From Cryobacterium gelidum (lineage in GTDB: Bacteria; Actinomycetota; Actinomycetes; Actinomycetales; Microbacteriaceae): a DNA stretch of 64,000 nucleotides. Position numbers and translations under genes: made by a program. Where the stretch lies: NCBI RefSeq assembly GCF_004403985.1, contig NZ_SOHL01000020.1, positions 83,425 to 147,424 of the forward strand, read 5' to 3'. Of the stretch, positions 49,527-61,584 are shown one piece after another (the first letter of the stretch is position 1; every line of letters begins with the position of its first letter). The notes below the pieces were generated by a model. That model saw only the letters and a list, made by a program, of their open reading frames with translations. It did no database searches and was not told the origin of the DNA.

Positions 49527-50606
49527 CTACTCGGGGTCGCCGAGCTCGGCCAGGCGGGTTTCCTCGTCGGCGTGGATGCACGAGTCGATGACGGGGCCGA
49601 GGGCACCATTCATGACGGCATCCAGGTTGTAGGCCTTGTAACCGGTGCGGTGATCGGCGATGCGGTTCTCCGGAAAGTTGTACGTGCGAATGCGCTCTGA
49701 GCGATCCATCGTACGAATCTGCCCCTTGCGCACGAGACTCGCTGCCGCATCGATCTCTTCCTGCTGCCGGGCCAGGACTCGGGCCCGCAATACGCGCATG
49801 CCGGCTTCCTTGTTCTGCAGCTGCGACTTCTCGTTCTGCATCGCGACCACGATTCCGGTGGGAAGGTGGGTGATGCGTACGGCGGAGTCGGTGGTATTGA
49901 CCGACTGGCCGCCCGGGCCGCTCGAGCGGTATACGTCGATCTTGAGGTCGTTCGGGTGCAGTTCGACCTCTTCGGGCTCATCAACCTCGGGGAAGACCAG
50001 AACGCCGGCGGCCGAGGTGTGGATGCGTCCCTGCGACTCGGTGGCCGGCACGCGCTGGACGCGATGCACGCCGCCCTCATACTTCAGGTGCGCCCACACG
50101 CCCTCGGCCGGATCGCTCGAATTGCCCTTGATCGCGAGCTGAATATCTTTGATGCCGCCGAGATCACTCGAGGTCTGCTCGATGATCTCGGTTTTCCAGC
50201 GCTTCGACTCGGCGTAGTGCAGGTACATGCGCAGCAGATCGGCGGCGAACAGTGCCGATTCGGCACCGCCCTCCCCCATCTTGATCTCCATGATCACGTC
50301 GCGGGCGTCGAGTTCGTCACGCGGAATCAGCAGTCGTCGCAGCTTCTCAGCCGACACCTCAAGCTGTTCCACGAGGTCTGGAATCTCCTCGGCGAAGGCA
50401 GCATCCTCGTCGGCGAGCTCACGAGCGGCCTCGAGGTTGTCGTCAACCTCTTTCCACTCGTGGTACGCCGCGATGATGCGGCTCAGCTCGGCGTAGCGCC
50501 GGTTGACCTTCTTCGAACGGACCGGATTGGCGTGCAGCTCCGGATCCGCCAACTGCGACTGCAGGTCGTCGTGCTCGGCCAGCAGCGTGAGGACGGATTC
50601 GAACAT
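49527..50606 (-). CDS. prfA: Peptide chain release factor 1
   Basis: The 359-aa factor ends translation at UAA and UAG. The codon-recognising tripeptide PAT is at 187-189 ([18 protein letters not shown]) and the catalytic GGQ at 232-234. These identify RF1 rather than RF2. The ATG overlaps the rho stop, so the two genes are coupled. Confidence 0.97.
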   Translation of the reverse strand: MFESVLTLLAEHDDLQSQLADPELHANPVRSKKVNRRYAELSRIIAAYHEWKEVDDNLEAARELADEDAAFAEEIPDLVEQLEVSAEKLRRLLIPRDELDARDVIMEIKMGEGGAESALFAADLLRMYLHYAESKRWKTEIIEQTSSDLGGIKDIQLAIKGNSSDPAEGVWAHLKYEGGVHRVQRVPATESQGRIHTSAAGVLVFPEVDEPEEVELHPNDLKIDVYRSSGPGGQSVNTTDSAVRITHLPTGIVVAMQNEKSQLQNKEAGMRVLRARVLARQQEEIDAAASLVRKGQIRTMDRSERIRTYNFPENRIADHRTGYKAYNLDAVMNGALGPVIDSCIHADEETRLAELGDPE

Positions 50607-53119
50607 TACTTGTCCTTGTCTGACCCGTTCAGGGTCGGCATCGACTTCTGAACCTGCATGAGGAATTCAACGTTCGACGAGGTCTCCTTGAGACGGCCGA
50701 GGATGAGTTCGAGTGCCTGCTGCTGTTCGAGCCCGGCGAGGGCGCGGCGCAGCTTCCAGGTGACCTTGACTTCATCGGCGCTCATCAGCATTTCTTCGCG
50801 GCGGGTGCCCGATGCGTTCACGTCGACGGCGGGGAAGATGCGCTTGTCAGCCAGCTGGCGCGACAGGCGAAGTTCCATGTTGCCGGTGCCCTTGAACTCC
50901 TCGAAGATGACTTCGTCCATTTTTGAACCGGTCTCGACGAGCGCGGAGGCGAGGATGGTGAGTGAGCCACCGTTCTCGATGTTGCGCGCCGCGCCGAAGA
51001 AGCGCTTCGGCGGATACAGAGCGGATGCGTCGACGCCGCCGGAGAGGATACGACCGGAGGCTGGCGCCACCAGGTTGTAGGCGCGGCCGAGGCGGGTGAT
51101 CGAGTCGAGCAGCACGACGACATCGTGACCCAGTTCGACCAGACGCTTGGCGCGCTCGATGGCGAGTTCGGCGACCGTGGTGTGGTCTTCGGCGGGGCGA
51201 TCGAAGGTGGAGGCGATGACCTCACCCTTCACCGTGCGCTGCATGTCGGTGACCTCTTCGGGGCGCTCATCGACCAGAACGACCATGAGGTGTACCTCGG
51301 GGTTGTTGGTGGCGATGGCGTTGGCGATCTGCTGCATGACGATGGTCTTGCCGGCCTTGGGCGGCGCGACGATTAGGCCGCGCTGGCCCTTGCCAATCGG
51401 GGCGACGAGGTCGATGATGCGCTGGGTGAGTTTGCCCGGCTCGGTCTCGAGGCGCAGGCGTTCCGTCGGGTACAGCGGGGTGAGCTTGTGGAAGTCGACG
51501 CGGGCCTGGGCCTCCTCAACGGTCTGGCCGTTGATCGAGTCGACCTTGACGATGGCGTTGTACTTCTGGCGGCCGGACTGGTCGCCCTCGTGCGGCTGGC
51601 GGATGGATCCGACGACGGCGTCACCCTTGCGCAGGTTGTACTTCTTGACCTGGCCGAGTGACACGTAGACGTCGCTCGCGCCGGGCAGGTAGCCGGAGGT
51701 GCGCACGAACGCGTAGTTGTCGAGCACGTCGAGGATGCCGGCAACGGGAATGAGAACGTCGTCGTCGTTGACCTCGGGTTCGAAGTCGTCACCCTGGTTC
51801 GGGCCGCGACGCTTGCGGTCACGATACCGGTTGCGGTTGCCGCGGCCGTTCAGATCGTCGTCGAGCTGGTTGCGGTCGGGACCCTGGTTGCGGTCGGGAC
51901 CCTGGTTGCGGTCCTGGCCCTGATTGCGATCCTGGCCGCGGTCGTTCTGGCCCTGATTGCGTTCCTGGCCGCGGTCGCCCTGGCCCTGGTTGCGCTCGGC
52001 CTGCGCCTGTGCACGCTCCTGGTTGCGTTCCTGGTTTCGCTCGTTGCGAGCCTGGCGCTGGCTTTGCGCCCGCGTCATTCCCTCATCGTTGGTGCCGTTC
52101 TGGTTGCGGTCGTTCTGGTTATTCTGGTTGTTCTGGTTGTTCTGGCTGTTCTGGCTGTTCTGGCGATCGGTGGCCGGAGCCTGATCGCCCTGGCTGCGGT
52201 CAGCGCCCTGCGCCCGCTCAGCACCACGGCTGCGGCTACGGCTGCGGCCTTGGCGGGGTGCGCCGGAGTCGGTCGAGTCCTCCGTCGATTCGGCGGGTGC
52301 GTCAGTCAGGGTCTCCGAAGCGTCAACGACGGCAAACTCGGCGGCCACGTCATCATCAGACACGGCGGGCGACTCGGCGGGCGTTTCAGCGGAAGGGCGC
52401 TGCGATGAGGCACGACGGGACGGGCGGCGGGCGGCCGGTGCGTTCTCGGCGGGTGCCTCAGCAGGTGCCCCGACGGGTGTTTCGACGGGCACATCACCGG
52501 AATCGGAGACCACGATGGCAACGTCGTCAATGTGCGTGGTCGCCACTTGCACGCGCTTACGCGTTTGACGAACCGGCTTGTCGATAATTGGTGCGACGTC
52601 GGTGGAGGCGTTGTCTGCAGCGGATGCCGCAGCATCCGCCGTTGCAGAATCAGTGCTGGAAGTCACCGCATTGGAAACCGCCGCGCCCCGAGCGTTGCGG
52701 GCGATGCGGGACCCGGCGGCGGGAGCGTCCGGCAGAATGATGCCAAATCCGGTACTGGCGTCGGCATTGACGTGGGACTTGGCGGGAGCGGCCGTGCTGG
52801 TACTGGCACGACGCGGTGCTCGCTTGCGCGGGGCGGTTTCGAGAGCCTCGGCGAGGCTCTCGATCGGTGCGCTCTCGGGTACGACGGCAACCGGGGCAGC
52901 ATCAACCCGAGCAGTATCAACTACGTGCGCAGCTTCGACGGAAGCAGCGCCGCTGGCACCTGTCTGAGCCGTGGTAATTGCGGCCACGAGTTCTCCTTTA
53001 CGAAGTTTGGAAGCGCCGGAGATCCCCAGATCAAGGGCCAGAGCCTGAAGCTCGGACACGCGAAGAGTACTCAGGCGGGGAAGATCCGAGCCAGTGGCGC
53101 GGAGGTTGACATCAGTCAC
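50606..53119 (-). CDS. rho: Transcription termination factor Rho with a large disordered N-terminal insertion
   Basis: The last roughly 400 residues are a normal Rho: RNA-binding cold-shock-like domain ([20 protein letters not shown]), P-loop PPKAGKT, Walker [12 protein letters not shown] and the Q/R loops. The first 45 residues are the N-terminal helical domain. Between them lie about 380 extra residues, Ala/Ser/Pro-rich and then Asn/Gln/Arg-rich with repeats such as QNNQNNQN and DRNQGP. Total 837 aa versus about 420 in E. coli. Long insertions are known in actinobacterial Rho and can bind RNA or drive assembly. Confidence 0.97.
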   Translation of the reverse strand: MTDVNLRATGSDLPRLSTLRVSELQALALDLGISGASKLRKGELVAAITTAQTGASGAASVEAAHVVDTARVDAAPVAVVPESAPIESLAEALETAPRKRAPRRASTSTAAPAKSHVNADASTGFGIILPDAPAAGSRIARNARGAAVSNAVTSSTDSATADAAASAADNASTDVAPIIDKPVRQTRKRVQVATTHIDDVAIVVSDSGDVPVETPVGAPAEAPAENAPAARRPSRRASSQRPSAETPAESPAVSDDDVAAEFAVVDASETLTDAPAESTEDSTDSGAPRQGRSRSRSRGAERAQGADRSQGDQAPATDRQNSQNSQNNQNNQNNQNDRNQNGTNDEGMTRAQSQRQARNERNQERNQERAQAQAERNQGQGDRGQERNQGQNDRGQDRNQGQDRNQGPDRNQGPDRNQLDDDLNGRGNRNRYRDRKRRGPNQGDDFEPEVNDDDVLIPVAGILDVLDNYAFVRTSGYLPGASDVYVSLGQVKKYNLRKGDAVVGSIRQPHEGDQSGRQKYNAIVKVDSINGQTVEEAQARVDFHKLTPLYPTERLRLETEPGKLTQRIIDLVAPIGKGQRGLIVAPPKAGKTIVMQQIANAIATNNPEVHLMVVLVDERPEEVTDMQRTVKGEVIASTFDRPAEDHTTVAELAIERAKRLVELGHDVVVLLDSITRLGRAYNLVAPASGRILSGGVDASALYPPKRFFGAARNIENGGSLTILASALVETGSKMDEVIFEEFKGTGNMELRLSRQLADKRIFPAVDVNASGTRREEMLMSADEVKVTWKLRRALAGLEQQQALELILGRLKETSSNVEFLMQVQKSMPTLNGSDKDK
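51840..52180. repeat. Low-complexity repeats encoding the N/Q/R-rich part of Rho
   Basis: The DNA contains tandem imperfect units of 15-18 bp (read on the plus strand as GGTTGCGGTCGGGACCCT and similar) and then of 9 bp (GTTCTGGTT type). They encode the NQ/RNQGQ repeats of Rho on the minus strand. Copy number is likely to vary between strains. Confidence 0.85.
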
Positions 53120-53344
53120 GAAGGGGGTTCCTTTCCCCTGCCGAACAAAAATTCAGGCCAGGAGATGTATGCAGCGGCAAATGCGCTGCGGGTGATCCAA
53201 TCCGACAAGTGGAGGGGATTGGTGTAAAGACACACAGCTACGCACGAAATCGCAATAGCAGTGAGGGAGGGAATGCACCGGAGAAGATGTCGCCGAAGGC
53301 GGTTTCTATCGGGTGCGCTTCAACCTTAGCACTCCACCGCCAGC

Positions 53345-53373
53345 CGGACCGACGCGCGCGGCGCGCCGGTCCG
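53345..53373 (-). terminator. Hairpin after thrB
   Basis: Perfect 7-bp arms (CGGACCG at 53345-53351, CGGTCCG at 53367-53373) enclose a further GCGCGC/GCGCGC helix. It lies 13 bp beyond the thrB stop, between thrB and the rho promoter region, and probably ends the lysA-hom-thrC-thrB transcript. The rest of the 266-bp gap (53120-53385) holds no gene. It should contain the rho promoter. Confidence 0.5.
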
Positions 53374-53385
53374 TCGGAACGCTCG

Positions 53386-54333
53386 CTACGCAGCGCTCTC
53401 CTGGGTGAGCGGATGCACGGTGGCACCCTGCACGTCAACGGCGAGCATCAGGGCGCGCCACGGGGTATCTGATTGACTCGCGACAAGTTCGGCCGCCACC
53501 AGGCGCTGGCCAGGGTCACTCGCAAGCACGAGAATGGATGGCCCGGCACCGGACACGACGGCCGCGAAGCCGGCGGCGCGCAGCAGAATAATGAGCTTGT
53601 TCGTCTCCGGCATCGCGGCGGCGCGGTAGCTCTGGTGCAGCTTGTCCTCGGTCGCGGCGAGCAGCAGCTCCGGGCTCTGAATGAGGGCGGCGATCAGCAA
53701 TGCGGAACGCGACAGGTTGAAGACGGCATCCTCGTGCGGCACCGAGGCCGGTTGCAGGCTGCGTGCGAGCGCGGTTGACATTTCTTGCTCTGGCACGAAC
53801 ACGAGCGGCTTGACGCCACGATGCACCATGAGCTTCTTGTGACGTGGGCCCTCCGGGGTGGTCCAGGCAATGGTCAATCCGCCAAACAGCGCCGGAGCGA
53901 CGTTGTCGGGGTGTCCTTCCATCTCGGTGGCGAGCACGAGCAACATTTCGGCATCGATGTCGACGATGCCCTCGAGCAATCCCTTCGCGGCCATGATGCC
54001 CGACACGATGGCCGCGCCGGAGGAGCCGAGGCCGCGCCCGTGCGGAATGACGTTGTGCGCCACGATATCGAGTCCGGGCATGGGCTGGCCGACGGCCATG
54101 AAGGTGTGGATGATGGCCCGCACGACGAGGTTGCTCTCGTCGGTCGGTACCAGGCCGGCACCGACACCGTGCACCTCGACGAACACACCGGGTTCGGCGC
54201 GCACGGTCACCTCGAGCTGGTCGTATTTGGCCAGCGCCAAGCCGAGGGTATCAAAGCCGGGGCCGAGGTTGGCCGTCGTGGCCGGTACCTGCACCGAGAC
54301 CGCGCGGCCGAGCAGTGAAACGGGGCTGGTCAT
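53386..54333 (-). CDS. thrB: Homoserine kinase
   Basis: The 315-aa GHMP kinase phosphorylates homoserine. It starts at 54333, overlapping the thrC stop by 4 bp. Motifs are [19 protein letters not shown], the ATP loop [18 protein letters not shown] and [12 protein letters not shown]. An open frame extends to 54660, but this overlaps thrC. It is the last gene of the threonine operon. Confidence 0.96.
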   Translation of the reverse strand: MTSPVSLLGRAVSVQVPATTANLGPGFDTLGLALAKYDQLEVTVRAEPGVFVEVHGVGAGLVPTDESNLVVRAIIHTFMAVGQPMPGLDIVAHNVIPHGRGLGSSGAAIVSGIMAAKGLLEGIVDIDAEMLLVLATEMEGHPDNVAPALFGGLTIAWTTPEGPRHKKLMVHRGVKPLVFVPEQEMSTALARSLQPASVPHEDAVFNLSRSALLIAALIQSPELLLAATEDKLHQSYRAAAMPETNKLIILLRAAGFAAVVSGAGPSILVLASDPGQRLVAAELVASQSDTPWRALMLAVDVQGATVHPLTQESAA

Positions 54334-55457
54334 GCCTTGGCCAGGCCGAGCACGCTCGCGATTTCGGCGGTGTCCACCGGAACGATGGTGGGGGAAACGT
54401 CGGAGCCGTCGGCGGTACGCAGCGCCCACTGCGGGTCCTTCAATCCGTGACCGGTGACCGTGATAACCACGGTCGATCCCCGAGGAATGAACCCGGCTTC
54501 GGCACGCTCGAGTAGACCAGCCACACCGATCGCGGATGCCGGTTCCACGAAGATCCCGACCTCGGCCGAGAGGATGCGGTGGGCTTCGAGAATTTTCGCA
54601 TCGGTGATGGCGCCGAAGTAGCCGTCGCTCTGCTCCCGCGCGCTCAGCGCGAGGTCCCACGACGCCGGGTTGCCGATGCGGATGGCGCTCGCAATGGTTT
54701 CGGGCTGGTCGACGCGGTGGCCGAGCACGATCGGGGCGCTGCCGGAGGCCTGGAAGCCAAACATGCGCGGCAGCTTCGTGGTGGCGCCGCGCGCGACCTC
54801 TTCGCTGTAGCCGCGAAAATACGCGGTGTAGTTGCCGGCGTTGCCGACCGGAACGAATTGAAAGTCGGGGGCGTCGCCGAGTGCCTCGACGACCTCGAAG
54901 GCGGCGGTCTTCTGCCCCTCGATGCGGTCGGGGTTGACCGAGTTGACCAGGTGCACCGGATAGTTGGTGGCGAGGTCGCGGGCGATGTCGAGGCAGTCGT
55001 CGAAGTTGCCCTGCACCTGCAGCAGCTGCGCGTTGTGGGCGACGGCCTGGCTGAGCTTGCCCATGGCGATCTTGCCCTCAGGCACGAGCACGGCGGCGGT
55101 GATGCCAGCGTGGGCGGCATAGGCAGCGGCGGAGGCGCTCGTGTTGCCGGTCGAGGCGCAGATGACGGCTTTCGCGCCGTCTTCCATGGCCTTGGAAATG
55201 GCCATGGTCATGCCGCGGTCCTTGAACGACCCGGTCGGGTTCATGCCCTCGAACTTGATCCAGACCTTGGCGCCGGTGCGGGCGGAGAGTGCGGCGGCCG
55301 GAATGAGCGGTGTGCCGCCCTCACCCAGGGTGATGATCGGGGTCGCGGCCGAGATGTTCAGTCGGTCGGAGTATTCGTTCAATACCCCGCGCCACTGGCG
55401 GCTGACAATCGCGCCGGGCTTGGTCAGGCTGGGACTGGTCTCGCTTGGGCTGAACAT
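54330..55457 (-). CDS. thrC: Threonine synthase
   Basis: The 375-aa PLP enzyme converts O-phosphohomoserine to threonine. PLP lysine K79 lies in [10 protein letters not shown], with [14 protein letters not shown] and [15 protein letters not shown]. The short actinobacterial form is about 350-375 aa. It begins one base into the hom stop (TGATG), so translation is coupled. Confidence 0.96.
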   Translation of the reverse strand: MFSPSETSPSLTKPGAIVSRQWRGVLNEYSDRLNISAATPIITLGEGGTPLIPAAALSARTGAKVWIKFEGMNPTGSFKDRGMTMAISKAMEDGAKAVICASTGNTSASAAAYAAHAGITAAVLVPEGKIAMGKLSQAVAHNAQLLQVQGNFDDCLDIARDLATNYPVHLVNSVNPDRIEGQKTAAFEVVEALGDAPDFQFVPVGNAGNYTAYFRGYSEEVARGATTKLPRMFGFQASGSAPIVLGHRVDQPETIASAIRIGNPASWDLALSAREQSDGYFGAITDAKILEAHRILSAEVGIFVEPASAIGVAGLLERAEAGFIPRGSTVVITVTGHGLKDPQWALRTADGSDVSPTIVPVDTAEIASVLGLAKA

Positions 55458-56794
55458 CAGACTCCTTCAACTCTCAGTACGGATGCAACGTCGGTGACGA
55501 CACTGTTGGTAGCCAGGTCCTGCACGGTGGCGGCGAGCGCGGCCTCCGTTGCGTCATGGGTCCCGATGACTAGGGTAGCCGTGGCCGGGCGGGCTGCACG
55601 ACTCGCCGTTTTGATCACGGCCGGCGTTATGGACTGTTCTACGAGCGCCAACGACACCTTGCGCTGGCCGAATACGCTCGCGATGGTCGCGAGCACCCCG
55701 GGCTCGTCGGTGACCTCGAGGGTCACCGCGTACCGGGTGGTGACCCGGCCGATGTCGAAGACGGGCAGGGCGGCATAGCTCGATGCGGCCACTCCCGGCC
55801 CACCGGCGACGTGGCGCCTGGCGATCGAGACGACGTCGCCGAGCACGGCCGACGCCGTCTCCACTCCCCCGGCTCCGGCACCGTAGAACATGAGGCTGCC
55901 GGCGGATTCCGCCTCGACGAAGACGGCATTGTTGGCTCCATGGACCGCGGCGAGCGGGTGGCTGCGCGGCACCATCGCCGGGTAGACCCGCGCCGATACC
56001 CCGTCGACACCGTTCTCGTCGGTGACGCGCTCGCAAATGGCCAACAGTTTCACGACATAGCCGGCCTTGCGGGCCGATTCAATCTGCGCCGCGGTCACCG
56101 CGGTGATGCCCTCGCGATAGACGGATGCGAGCGGCACCGTGGTGTGAAACGCCAGACTCGCCAGAATGGCCGCCTTCTGCGCCGCATCGAACCCTCCGAT
56201 GTCGGCGGTCGGATCGGCCTCCGCGTAGCCGAGCGCGGTCGCCTCGGCCAGCGCGTCTTCGAGACTGGACCCTTCGGTATCCATCCGGTCGAGAATGAAA
56301 TTGGTAGTGCCGTTGACGATGCCGAGGATTCGCTTGATCTGGTCTCCGGCGAGGCTCTCCCGCAGCGGTCGAACGATGGGAATGGCCCCGGCGACCGCGG
56401 CCTCGTAGTTGATCTGCGCGCCGACATGGTTCGCGGCCGCGAACAGTTCGGATCCGTGGAGGGCGAGCAGCGCCTTGTTGGCGGTGACAACATCCGCTCC
56501 GGAACTGATCGCGAGCAGGATGTAGCTGCGGGCCGGCTCGATGCCGCCCATCAGTTCGATGACGATATCGGCACCGAGGATGAGTTCCTCGGCGTTGGTC
56601 GTGAACAGTTCGCGCGGCAGGTCGACAGAGCGTTCCGCGTTCACATCGCGAACCGCGATGCCGACCAGTTCGAGGGTGGCCCCGACGCGGTTGGCAAGCT
56701 CTGGACCCTGCTCGAGCAGCAGGCGCGCTACCTGGCCGCCGACGGATCCGCCGCCGAGGAGGGCGACGCGCAGATTGCGGTATTCGATCTTCAC
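55457..56794 (-). CDS. hom: Homoserine dehydrogenase
   Basis: The 445-aa NAD(P)-dependent enzyme reduces aspartate semialdehyde to homoserine. The Rossmann motif [15 protein letters not shown] is at the start, the catalytic region is around [10 protein letters not shown] and [19 protein letters not shown], and an ACT domain at the C-terminus (about 365-445) probably gives threonine feedback control. Its ATG overlaps the lysA stop by 4 bp. Confidence 0.96.
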   Translation of the reverse strand: MKIEYRNLRVALLGGGSVGGQVARLLLEQGPELANRVGATLELVGIAVRDVNAERSVDLPRELFTTNAEELILGADIVIELMGGIEPARSYILLAISSGADVVTANKALLALHGSELFAAANHVGAQINYEAAVAGAIPIVRPLRESLAGDQIKRILGIVNGTTNFILDRMDTEGSSLEDALAEATALGYAEADPTADIGGFDAAQKAAILASLAFHTTVPLASVYREGITAVTAAQIESARKAGYVVKLLAICERVTDENGVDGVSARVYPAMVPRSHPLAAVHGANNAVFVEAESAGSLMFYGAGAGGVETASAVLGDVVSIARRHVAGGPGVAASSYAALPVFDIGRVTTRYAVTLEVTDEPGVLATIASVFGQRKVSLALVEQSITPAVIKTASRAARPATATLVIGTHDATEAALAATVQDLATNSVVTDVASVLRVEGV

Positions 56795-58233
56795 AGTGTT
56801 CCCTCGGTGAGTGTTCCCTCGGTGGGTGTTGCTCCGTCGGCGGGCGACCGAACCCCGGTGTCCCGCGCAAGCAGGTCGGCAATCGTCTCGCCGCGCACGA
56901 GCATGCGCGCTGATCCGTTCAGTACGGCGACGACCGGCGCGCGTCCCTGATAGTTGTAGTTATTGGACAGCGCCCAGCAGTAGGCGCCGGTGGCCGGCAC
57001 GGCGAGCAGATCGCCGGGAGTCACATCACCGGGCAGGTAGTCGGAATCGACGACGATGTCGCCGCTCTCGCAGTGTTTGCCGGCGATGCGCACGAGTACC
57101 GGCGCACTGCTCGACCTGCGATCGGCCAGGCGCACGGCATAGTCGGCGCCGTAGAGGGCCGGGCGCACGTTGTCGCTCATTCCGCCGTCGACGCTGACAT
57201 AGAGCCGCGGGTTGCCGGAGACGTCGACGGCCTTGGTCGTGCCGACGCGGTAGAGGCTCACGCCGGCGCGACCGATGATGACGCGGCCGGGTTCGAACGC
57301 GACGACCGGCACGGGAATGTTCAGTCGGGTGCACTCGGCGGCGACGATGTCCGCCAGCGCGACGGCCAGTTCGCGAAGCGGGGTGGGTTCGTCGGCGCTC
57401 GTGTACGCGATGCCGAAGCCGCCGCCGAGGTTGAGCTCGGGAATCGGGCCATCGGCGAGCAGGGCGGCGTGCACATCGAGCAGCCGGGCAGCCGACTCGG
57501 CGAATCCGTCGGCGCCGAAGATCTGCGAGCCGATGTGGCAGTGCAGGCCGACGAAATTGAGCGCCGGTTCGGCGCGAATAAGGGCGACGAGCCTCGGCGC
57601 ATCGGTGAGCACGATCCCGAATTTCTGGTCTTCGTGGGAGGTGGCCAGAAAATCGTGGGTGTGCGCGTGCACGCCGCTGTTCACGCGCAGGCGCACGTTC
57701 TGCACCCGACCATTTCGAGCGGCGGCTTCGGCAACACGGCCAATTTCAACCTCGCTGTCGATCACGATCGTGCCGACACCGACCCGGGTGGCCTGATCCA
57801 GTTCGGCGAGTGACTTGTTATTGCCGTGAAAACCGAGCCGGGCCGGATCGGCACCGCCGGCGAGCGCCACGGCCAGTTCGCCGCCGCTGCACACGTCGAT
57901 GTTCAGGCCGGCGGCGATCATCCAGCGCACCACCTCGGTCGAGAGAAAAGCCTTGCCGGCGTAGTACACCTTGGCGCTGGTACCGATGCGGGCGAACTCG
58001 GCCTGGAACACGGCGAGCATCTCCGCGGCGCTCGCGCGGGCATCCGCTTCGTCGATGACGTAGAGCGGGGTGCCGAATTCGGCGGCAAGGGCCGTGGCCG
58101 TCACGCCGCCGAGCACGAGCTCGCCGGTGCCGTTGCGGGAAGCCGAGGCGGGCCACAGCCCGGGCGCTAGCTCGTTGGCGTCGGTGGGCAGGAGCAACCA
58201 GTCGGGCGCTAGCGGATTTGGTGCAGGTGTCAC
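56791..58233 (-). CDS. lysA: Diaminopimelate decarboxylase
   Basis: The 480-aa enzyme makes lysine from meso-diaminopimelate. PLP lysine K94 lies in YYAGKAFLS. Other motifs are HCHIGSQI, LNLGGGFGIAY, EPGRVI and CESGDIV. It starts with GTG. The C-terminus has an extra Gly/Thr/Glu repeat ([10 protein letters not shown]). It precedes hom, so lysine and threonine branches are transcribed together. Confidence 0.96.
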   Translation of the reverse strand: MTPAPNPLAPDWLLLPTDANELAPGLWPASASRNGTGELVLGGVTATALAAEFGTPLYVIDEADARASAAEMLAVFQAEFARIGTSAKVYYAGKAFLSTEVVRWMIAAGLNIDVCSGGELAVALAGGADPARLGFHGNNKSLAELDQATRVGVGTIVIDSEVEIGRVAEAAARNGRVQNVRLRVNSGVHAHTHDFLATSHEDQKFGIVLTDAPRLVALIRAEPALNFVGLHCHIGSQIFGADGFAESAARLLDVHAALLADGPIPELNLGGGFGIAYTSADEPTPLRELAVALADIVAAECTRLNIPVPVVAFEPGRVIIGRAGVSLYRVGTTKAVDVSGNPRLYVSVDGGMSDNVRPALYGADYAVRLADRRSSSAPVLVRIAGKHCESGDIVVDSDYLPGDVTPGDLLAVPATGAYCWALSNNYNYQGRAPVVAVLNGSARMLVRGETIADLLARDTGVRSPADGATPTEGTLTEGTL

Positions 58234-58369
58234 GGGAGGTACCTCACGAGAGTCGAAGGGGAATCTCAGCGAGCGAACCCGGATTGGTCCCTGAAGCCGG
58301 AAAATGGGACAGCCCGGGTGAACGGGCGTGCCAGGCCGTATTCTATCGCCGCAGATGGTGGCGTTCTAA

Positions 58370-59131
58370 TCAGCCGGCGCAGCTGCCGAGGGTGGTCAGT
58401 GACTGCGCGGTGAGCCGAAGACTGCTCGACTCCAGCGTAACGCGTGCCCGCTCGGGCGAAATATCGACGCCGCTCAGCTCGACTCCCTCGGGCAGATAGC
58501 TCGCAACGCAGACCCCGATCGGCGCCTGCTGCAGGATCAGGTTGACGAGGGGGGTGGCGTCGATGTCGCCGACGCCGCTCGTCACTGTGACCTCGGTGGG
58601 CGTGAAGTTGAGGGTGTCGCCGGTGGCGCTGGCCGTGGCGGTGGCGGTGTAACCGACGTTGAAATTGAACAACGCCACCGTGCCGGTGTACGCCACCGTG
58701 CCGTCGCCGAGGGTCATCACGGTGTCCGCGGGCGCGGTACCGGAGGCCTGCACGAGCTGGTTGAGGGCGTCTTGGTCGAGGTCGAGCGTCGCGTTGAGCG
58801 AGCCGATGGCCTTGGCGGTGTTGGTCGACACGTCACGGGCGATGACATGAACGGAGGCCGGTACGCCGTCGACCGTCAGGGTCGGCGCGGTGAGTTCAAT
58901 CTGGTCGAAGCTGCCGGTGATGAACTGTGCAATGACGGAAGTGCCGCCGATGGCGACGGTGACGTCACCGGTCACGGAAGCGGGCATCCGGTTGCTGATT
59001 TCAGTTTCGGCGCGATCCTGCGCGAACGCGCGCACCCCGCTGTCGACGAGAAAATAGGCGACGACGAGCAGAATCGCGAGTACACCAACGATGATCAGCG
59101 GGACGAGGCCGCGACGTTTGGTCCTGGCCAT
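58370..59131 (-). CDS. DUF2993 (LmeA-type) membrane-anchored protein
   Basis: The 253-aa protein has an N-terminal basic start (MARTKRRG), one transmembrane helix (about 10-30), then an external beta-rich domain. The order AETEISNRM, the strand VIAQFITGSFDQIEL and the closing CVASYLPEGVEL segment are typical of DUF2993. The mycobacterial family member LmeA acts in lipomannan elongation. Whether this one does is unknown. It follows argS by 2 bp and precedes lysA. Confidence 0.8.
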   Translation of the reverse strand: MARTKRRGLVPLIIVGVLAILLVVAYFLVDSGVRAFAQDRAETEISNRMPASVTGDVTVAIGGTSVIAQFITGSFDQIELTAPTLTVDGVPASVHVIARDVSTNTAKAIGSLNATLDLDQDALNQLVQASGTAPADTVMTLGDGTVAYTGTVALFNFNVGYTATATASATGDTLNFTPTEVTVTSGVGDIDATPLVNLILQQAPIGVCVASYLPEGVELSGVDISPERARVTLESSSLRLTAQSLTTLGSCAG

Positions 59132-59133
59132 GA

Positions 59134-60810
59134 TTACATGCGCTCCGGTGCGGTGACGCCGACGAGGCCCAGGCCGTTGCGAATCACTTGGCCGGTCGCG
59201 TCGTTCAGCCACAGGCGGGTGCGGTGCAGGTCGGTGACCGGTTCGTCGCCGAGCGGAATGACCCGGCAGTTGTCGTACCAGCGGTGGTAGTAGCCGGCGA
59301 CCTCTTCGATGTAGCGGGCGACGCGGTGGGGCTCGCGCAGTTCGGCGGCCTGGGCGACGACGCGCGGAAATTCCTGCAGCACGCCGAGCAGCGCGGATTC
59401 GCTGTCGTGGGTGAGTAATTCCGGGGCGAAGACGGTACGGTCAACGCCGCTCGCGCTCGCGTTACGGGCGACCGAGCAGGTGCGGGCGTGGGCGTACTGC
59501 ACATAGAAGACGGGGTTGTCGTTGGTGCGTTTGCCCAGCAGGTCGAGGTCGATGTCGAGCTGCGAGTCGCTGTTCGAGCGCACCAAGGCGTAGCGGCCGG
59601 CGTCGACACCGACGGCGTCGACGAGGTCGTCGAGGGTGACAATGGTGCCGTTCCGCTTGGACATGCGAACCGGTTCGCCGTCTTTGAGCAGGTTGACCAT
59701 CTGGCCGATCAGAATCTGCAGGTTCACGCCGGGCTCGTCGCCGAAGGCGGAGACCATTGCCATCATGCGGCCGACGTAGCCATGATGGTCGGCACCGAGC
59801 ATGATCAGGCACTGGTCGAATCCGCGTTCGCGCTTGTCGAGGTAGTAGCCGAGGTCACCGGAGATGTAGGCCGGTTCGCCATTCGAGCGGATGATCACCC
59901 GATCACGATCGTCACCGAATGTGGTCGTGCGCAGCCAGATGGCGCCATCCGCTTCGAAGATGTGCCCCTGCTCGCGCAAGCGTTCGATGGCGCGGTTGAC
60001 GGCGCCGGATTCGTGCAGGGAATCTTCGTGAAAGTACACGTCGAAGTCCACGCCGAAGCCGTGCAGTTTGTCTTTGATCTCGGTGAACATGAGGTCGACG
60101 CCGATCGAGCGGAAGACTTCTTGCTGCTCCTCGCGCGTCAGGGCGGCGACGTCGCCGTCGTACTTGGCGAGCACGTTGGCGGCTATTTCTGCGATGTACG
60201 CTCCGCCGTAGCCGTCTTCGGGAGTGGGTTCGTCGAGGTAGCTGGCGAGCACACTGCGGGCGAAGCGGTCGATCTGCGAACCGTGGTCGTTGAAGTAGTA
60301 CTCCCGGGTCACGGCGGCGCCCTGGGCCGCCAGCACGCGGGCCAGGCTGTCGCCGACCGCGGCCCAGCGCACTCCGCCCATGTGGATCGGACCGGTGGGG
60401 TTGGCCGAGACGAATTCGAGGTTGATTTTGAGCCCGTCATACCGGTGTCCGGTGCCGTAGACGGTGCCCTGGTCGACGATGGTTTTGGCGAGTGCGCCCG
60501 CTGCCGCCGCCTCGAGGCGAATGTTAATGAAGCCGGGCCCGGCGATTTCAACGGATGCGACGTCTGCCAGCTGTTCGAGACCGGCGGCCAGTTCGGCCGC
60601 GATTTCACGCGGGTTGGCGCCGAGGGGTTTGGCGATCTTCAGCGCGATGCTCGAGGCCCAGTCGCCGTGGTCGCGGTTGCGCGGGCGTTCGACGGCGACA
60701 TCGGCGAGGGTGAGCCCGAGGTCTGCCCCTACCGTGTCAGCCTGACGTCGGCGTTCGCTGACGCCCTGGATGAGGTCGAAAAGGGATTGGGAGAGTTCGG
60801 CAGGAGTCAC
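59134..60810 (-). CDS. argS: Arginyl-tRNA synthetase
   Basis: The 558-aa class-I synthetase starts at the GTG at 60810 (MTPAELSQ). An upstream ATG would overlap the divergent lipoprotein gene. It contains the HIGH-like motif NPTGPIHMG, the [11 protein letters not shown] segment, the KMSKS-like MSKRNG and the DALR anticodon domain. The tRNA-Arg(CCG) gene lies 775 bp away, which may be coincidence. Confidence 0.95.
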   Translation of the reverse strand: MTPAELSQSLFDLIQGVSERRRQADTVGADLGLTLADVAVERPRNRDHGDWASSIALKIAKPLGANPREIAAELAAGLEQLADVASVEIAGPGFINIRLEAAAAGALAKTIVDQGTVYGTGHRYDGLKINLEFVSANPTGPIHMGGVRWAAVGDSLARVLAAQGAAVTREYYFNDHGSQIDRFARSVLASYLDEPTPEDGYGGAYIAEIAANVLAKYDGDVAALTREEQQEVFRSIGVDLMFTEIKDKLHGFGVDFDVYFHEDSLHESGAVNRAIERLREQGHIFEADGAIWLRTTTFGDDRDRVIIRSNGEPAYISGDLGYYLDKRERGFDQCLIMLGADHHGYVGRMMAMVSAFGDEPGVNLQILIGQMVNLLKDGEPVRMSKRNGTIVTLDDLVDAVGVDAGRYALVRSNSDSQLDIDLDLLGKRTNDNPVFYVQYAHARTCSVARNASASGVDRTVFAPELLTHDSESALLGVLQEFPRVVAQAAELREPHRVARYIEEVAGYYHRWYDNCRVIPLGDEPVTDLHRTRLWLNDATGQVIRNGLGLVGVTAPERM

Positions 60811-60851
60811 TGCTCGATCGTACCGGCCCGTCCTGTTGGTAAGGTCAACGC

Positions 60852-61526
60852 GTGACTGATACACGCGTCTACCCCCTATTCACTCGTACCGCAGCGCGTG
60901 CCGCTCGGCTTTCCGCGCGCCGACAAGCCGGCCTGGTGCTCGCCGGTGGTGCACTGTTCTCCCTCGTTCTGAGTGGATGCGCCACCGACGACACCCCGAT
61001 CCCGACGAATTCCGCGGCTGCGACGAGCGGGGCATCCGCTGACCCGACGACCAGCGCGGTCCCCTCGTCGTCTCCGACGCCGACACCGGAAGCGACCGGC
61101 TCTCCGATCGCGCAGACCTGTGGTGACCTGCTCACCCTGCAAGATGTCTACGAATTCAACCCGAACTACGGCACGGCGCCCGACTACTCGCCGACCGCCG
61201 ATGGTCTGGCCACGATCGCACAGACCTACAACGGACTGAGCTGTGGCTGGTCGAATCAGACCAGCGGGGAGCTTGTCGAGGTTTCGGTCGTGGCACCCAA
61301 CGATGTGTTGATGACCACACTCAAGCAGCAAGCGGATGCCGACAGCCAGCCCGTGCCCACCTACGGCACCCCGCCGACCGTCGACGGGTTCTTCACCGAC
61401 GCCGGCGGCAACGGCCAGGCTCAGGTCTTCACCGAAACCTACTGGGTCACATTGAGCACCCCCGCCTTCGGCGAGCCCGGCGACGCCGAAGGCCTCATGT
61501 CGTCGGTGCTCGGACACCTCGGGTAG
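60852..61526 (+). CDS. Secreted lipoprotein, function unknown
   Basis: The GTG start yields a 224-aa protein with a basic N-terminus, hydrophobic helix and lipobox LSGC (cysteine about residue 43). A Ser/Thr/Pro/Ala-rich linker (about 45-85) and a globular domain follow. The domain has two conserved-looking cysteines (QTCGDLL and LSCGWSN). It resembles many small actinobacterial lipoproteins of unknown role. It is divergent from argS by 41 bp and lies just upstream of the tRNA. Confidence 0.8.
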   Translation: MTDTRVYPLFTRTAARAARLSARRQAGLVLAGGALFSLVLSGCATDDTPIPTNSAAATSGASADPTTSAVPSSSPTPTPEATGSPIAQTCGDLLTLQDVYEFNPNYGTAPDYSPTADGLATIAQTYNGLSCGWSNQTSGELVEVSVVAPNDVLMTTLKQQADADSQPVPTYGTPPTVDGFFTDAGGNGQAQVFTETYWVTLSTPAFGEPGDAEGLMSSVLGHLG

Positions 61527-61584
61527 CGGATGCTACCGGTGGGTCCTGGCGGCCGAGCCATGATGCTAACCTTGAACCACCCTG

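Noticed and set aside
51840..52180. Regularly spaced repeats resembling a CRISPR array
   Set aside because: The units are short, unspaced and in frame within rho, encoding N/Q/R repeats. No cas genes are present.
59488..60855. 455-codon plus-strand frame opposite argS
   Set aside because: Shadow of argS. No domain recognisable.
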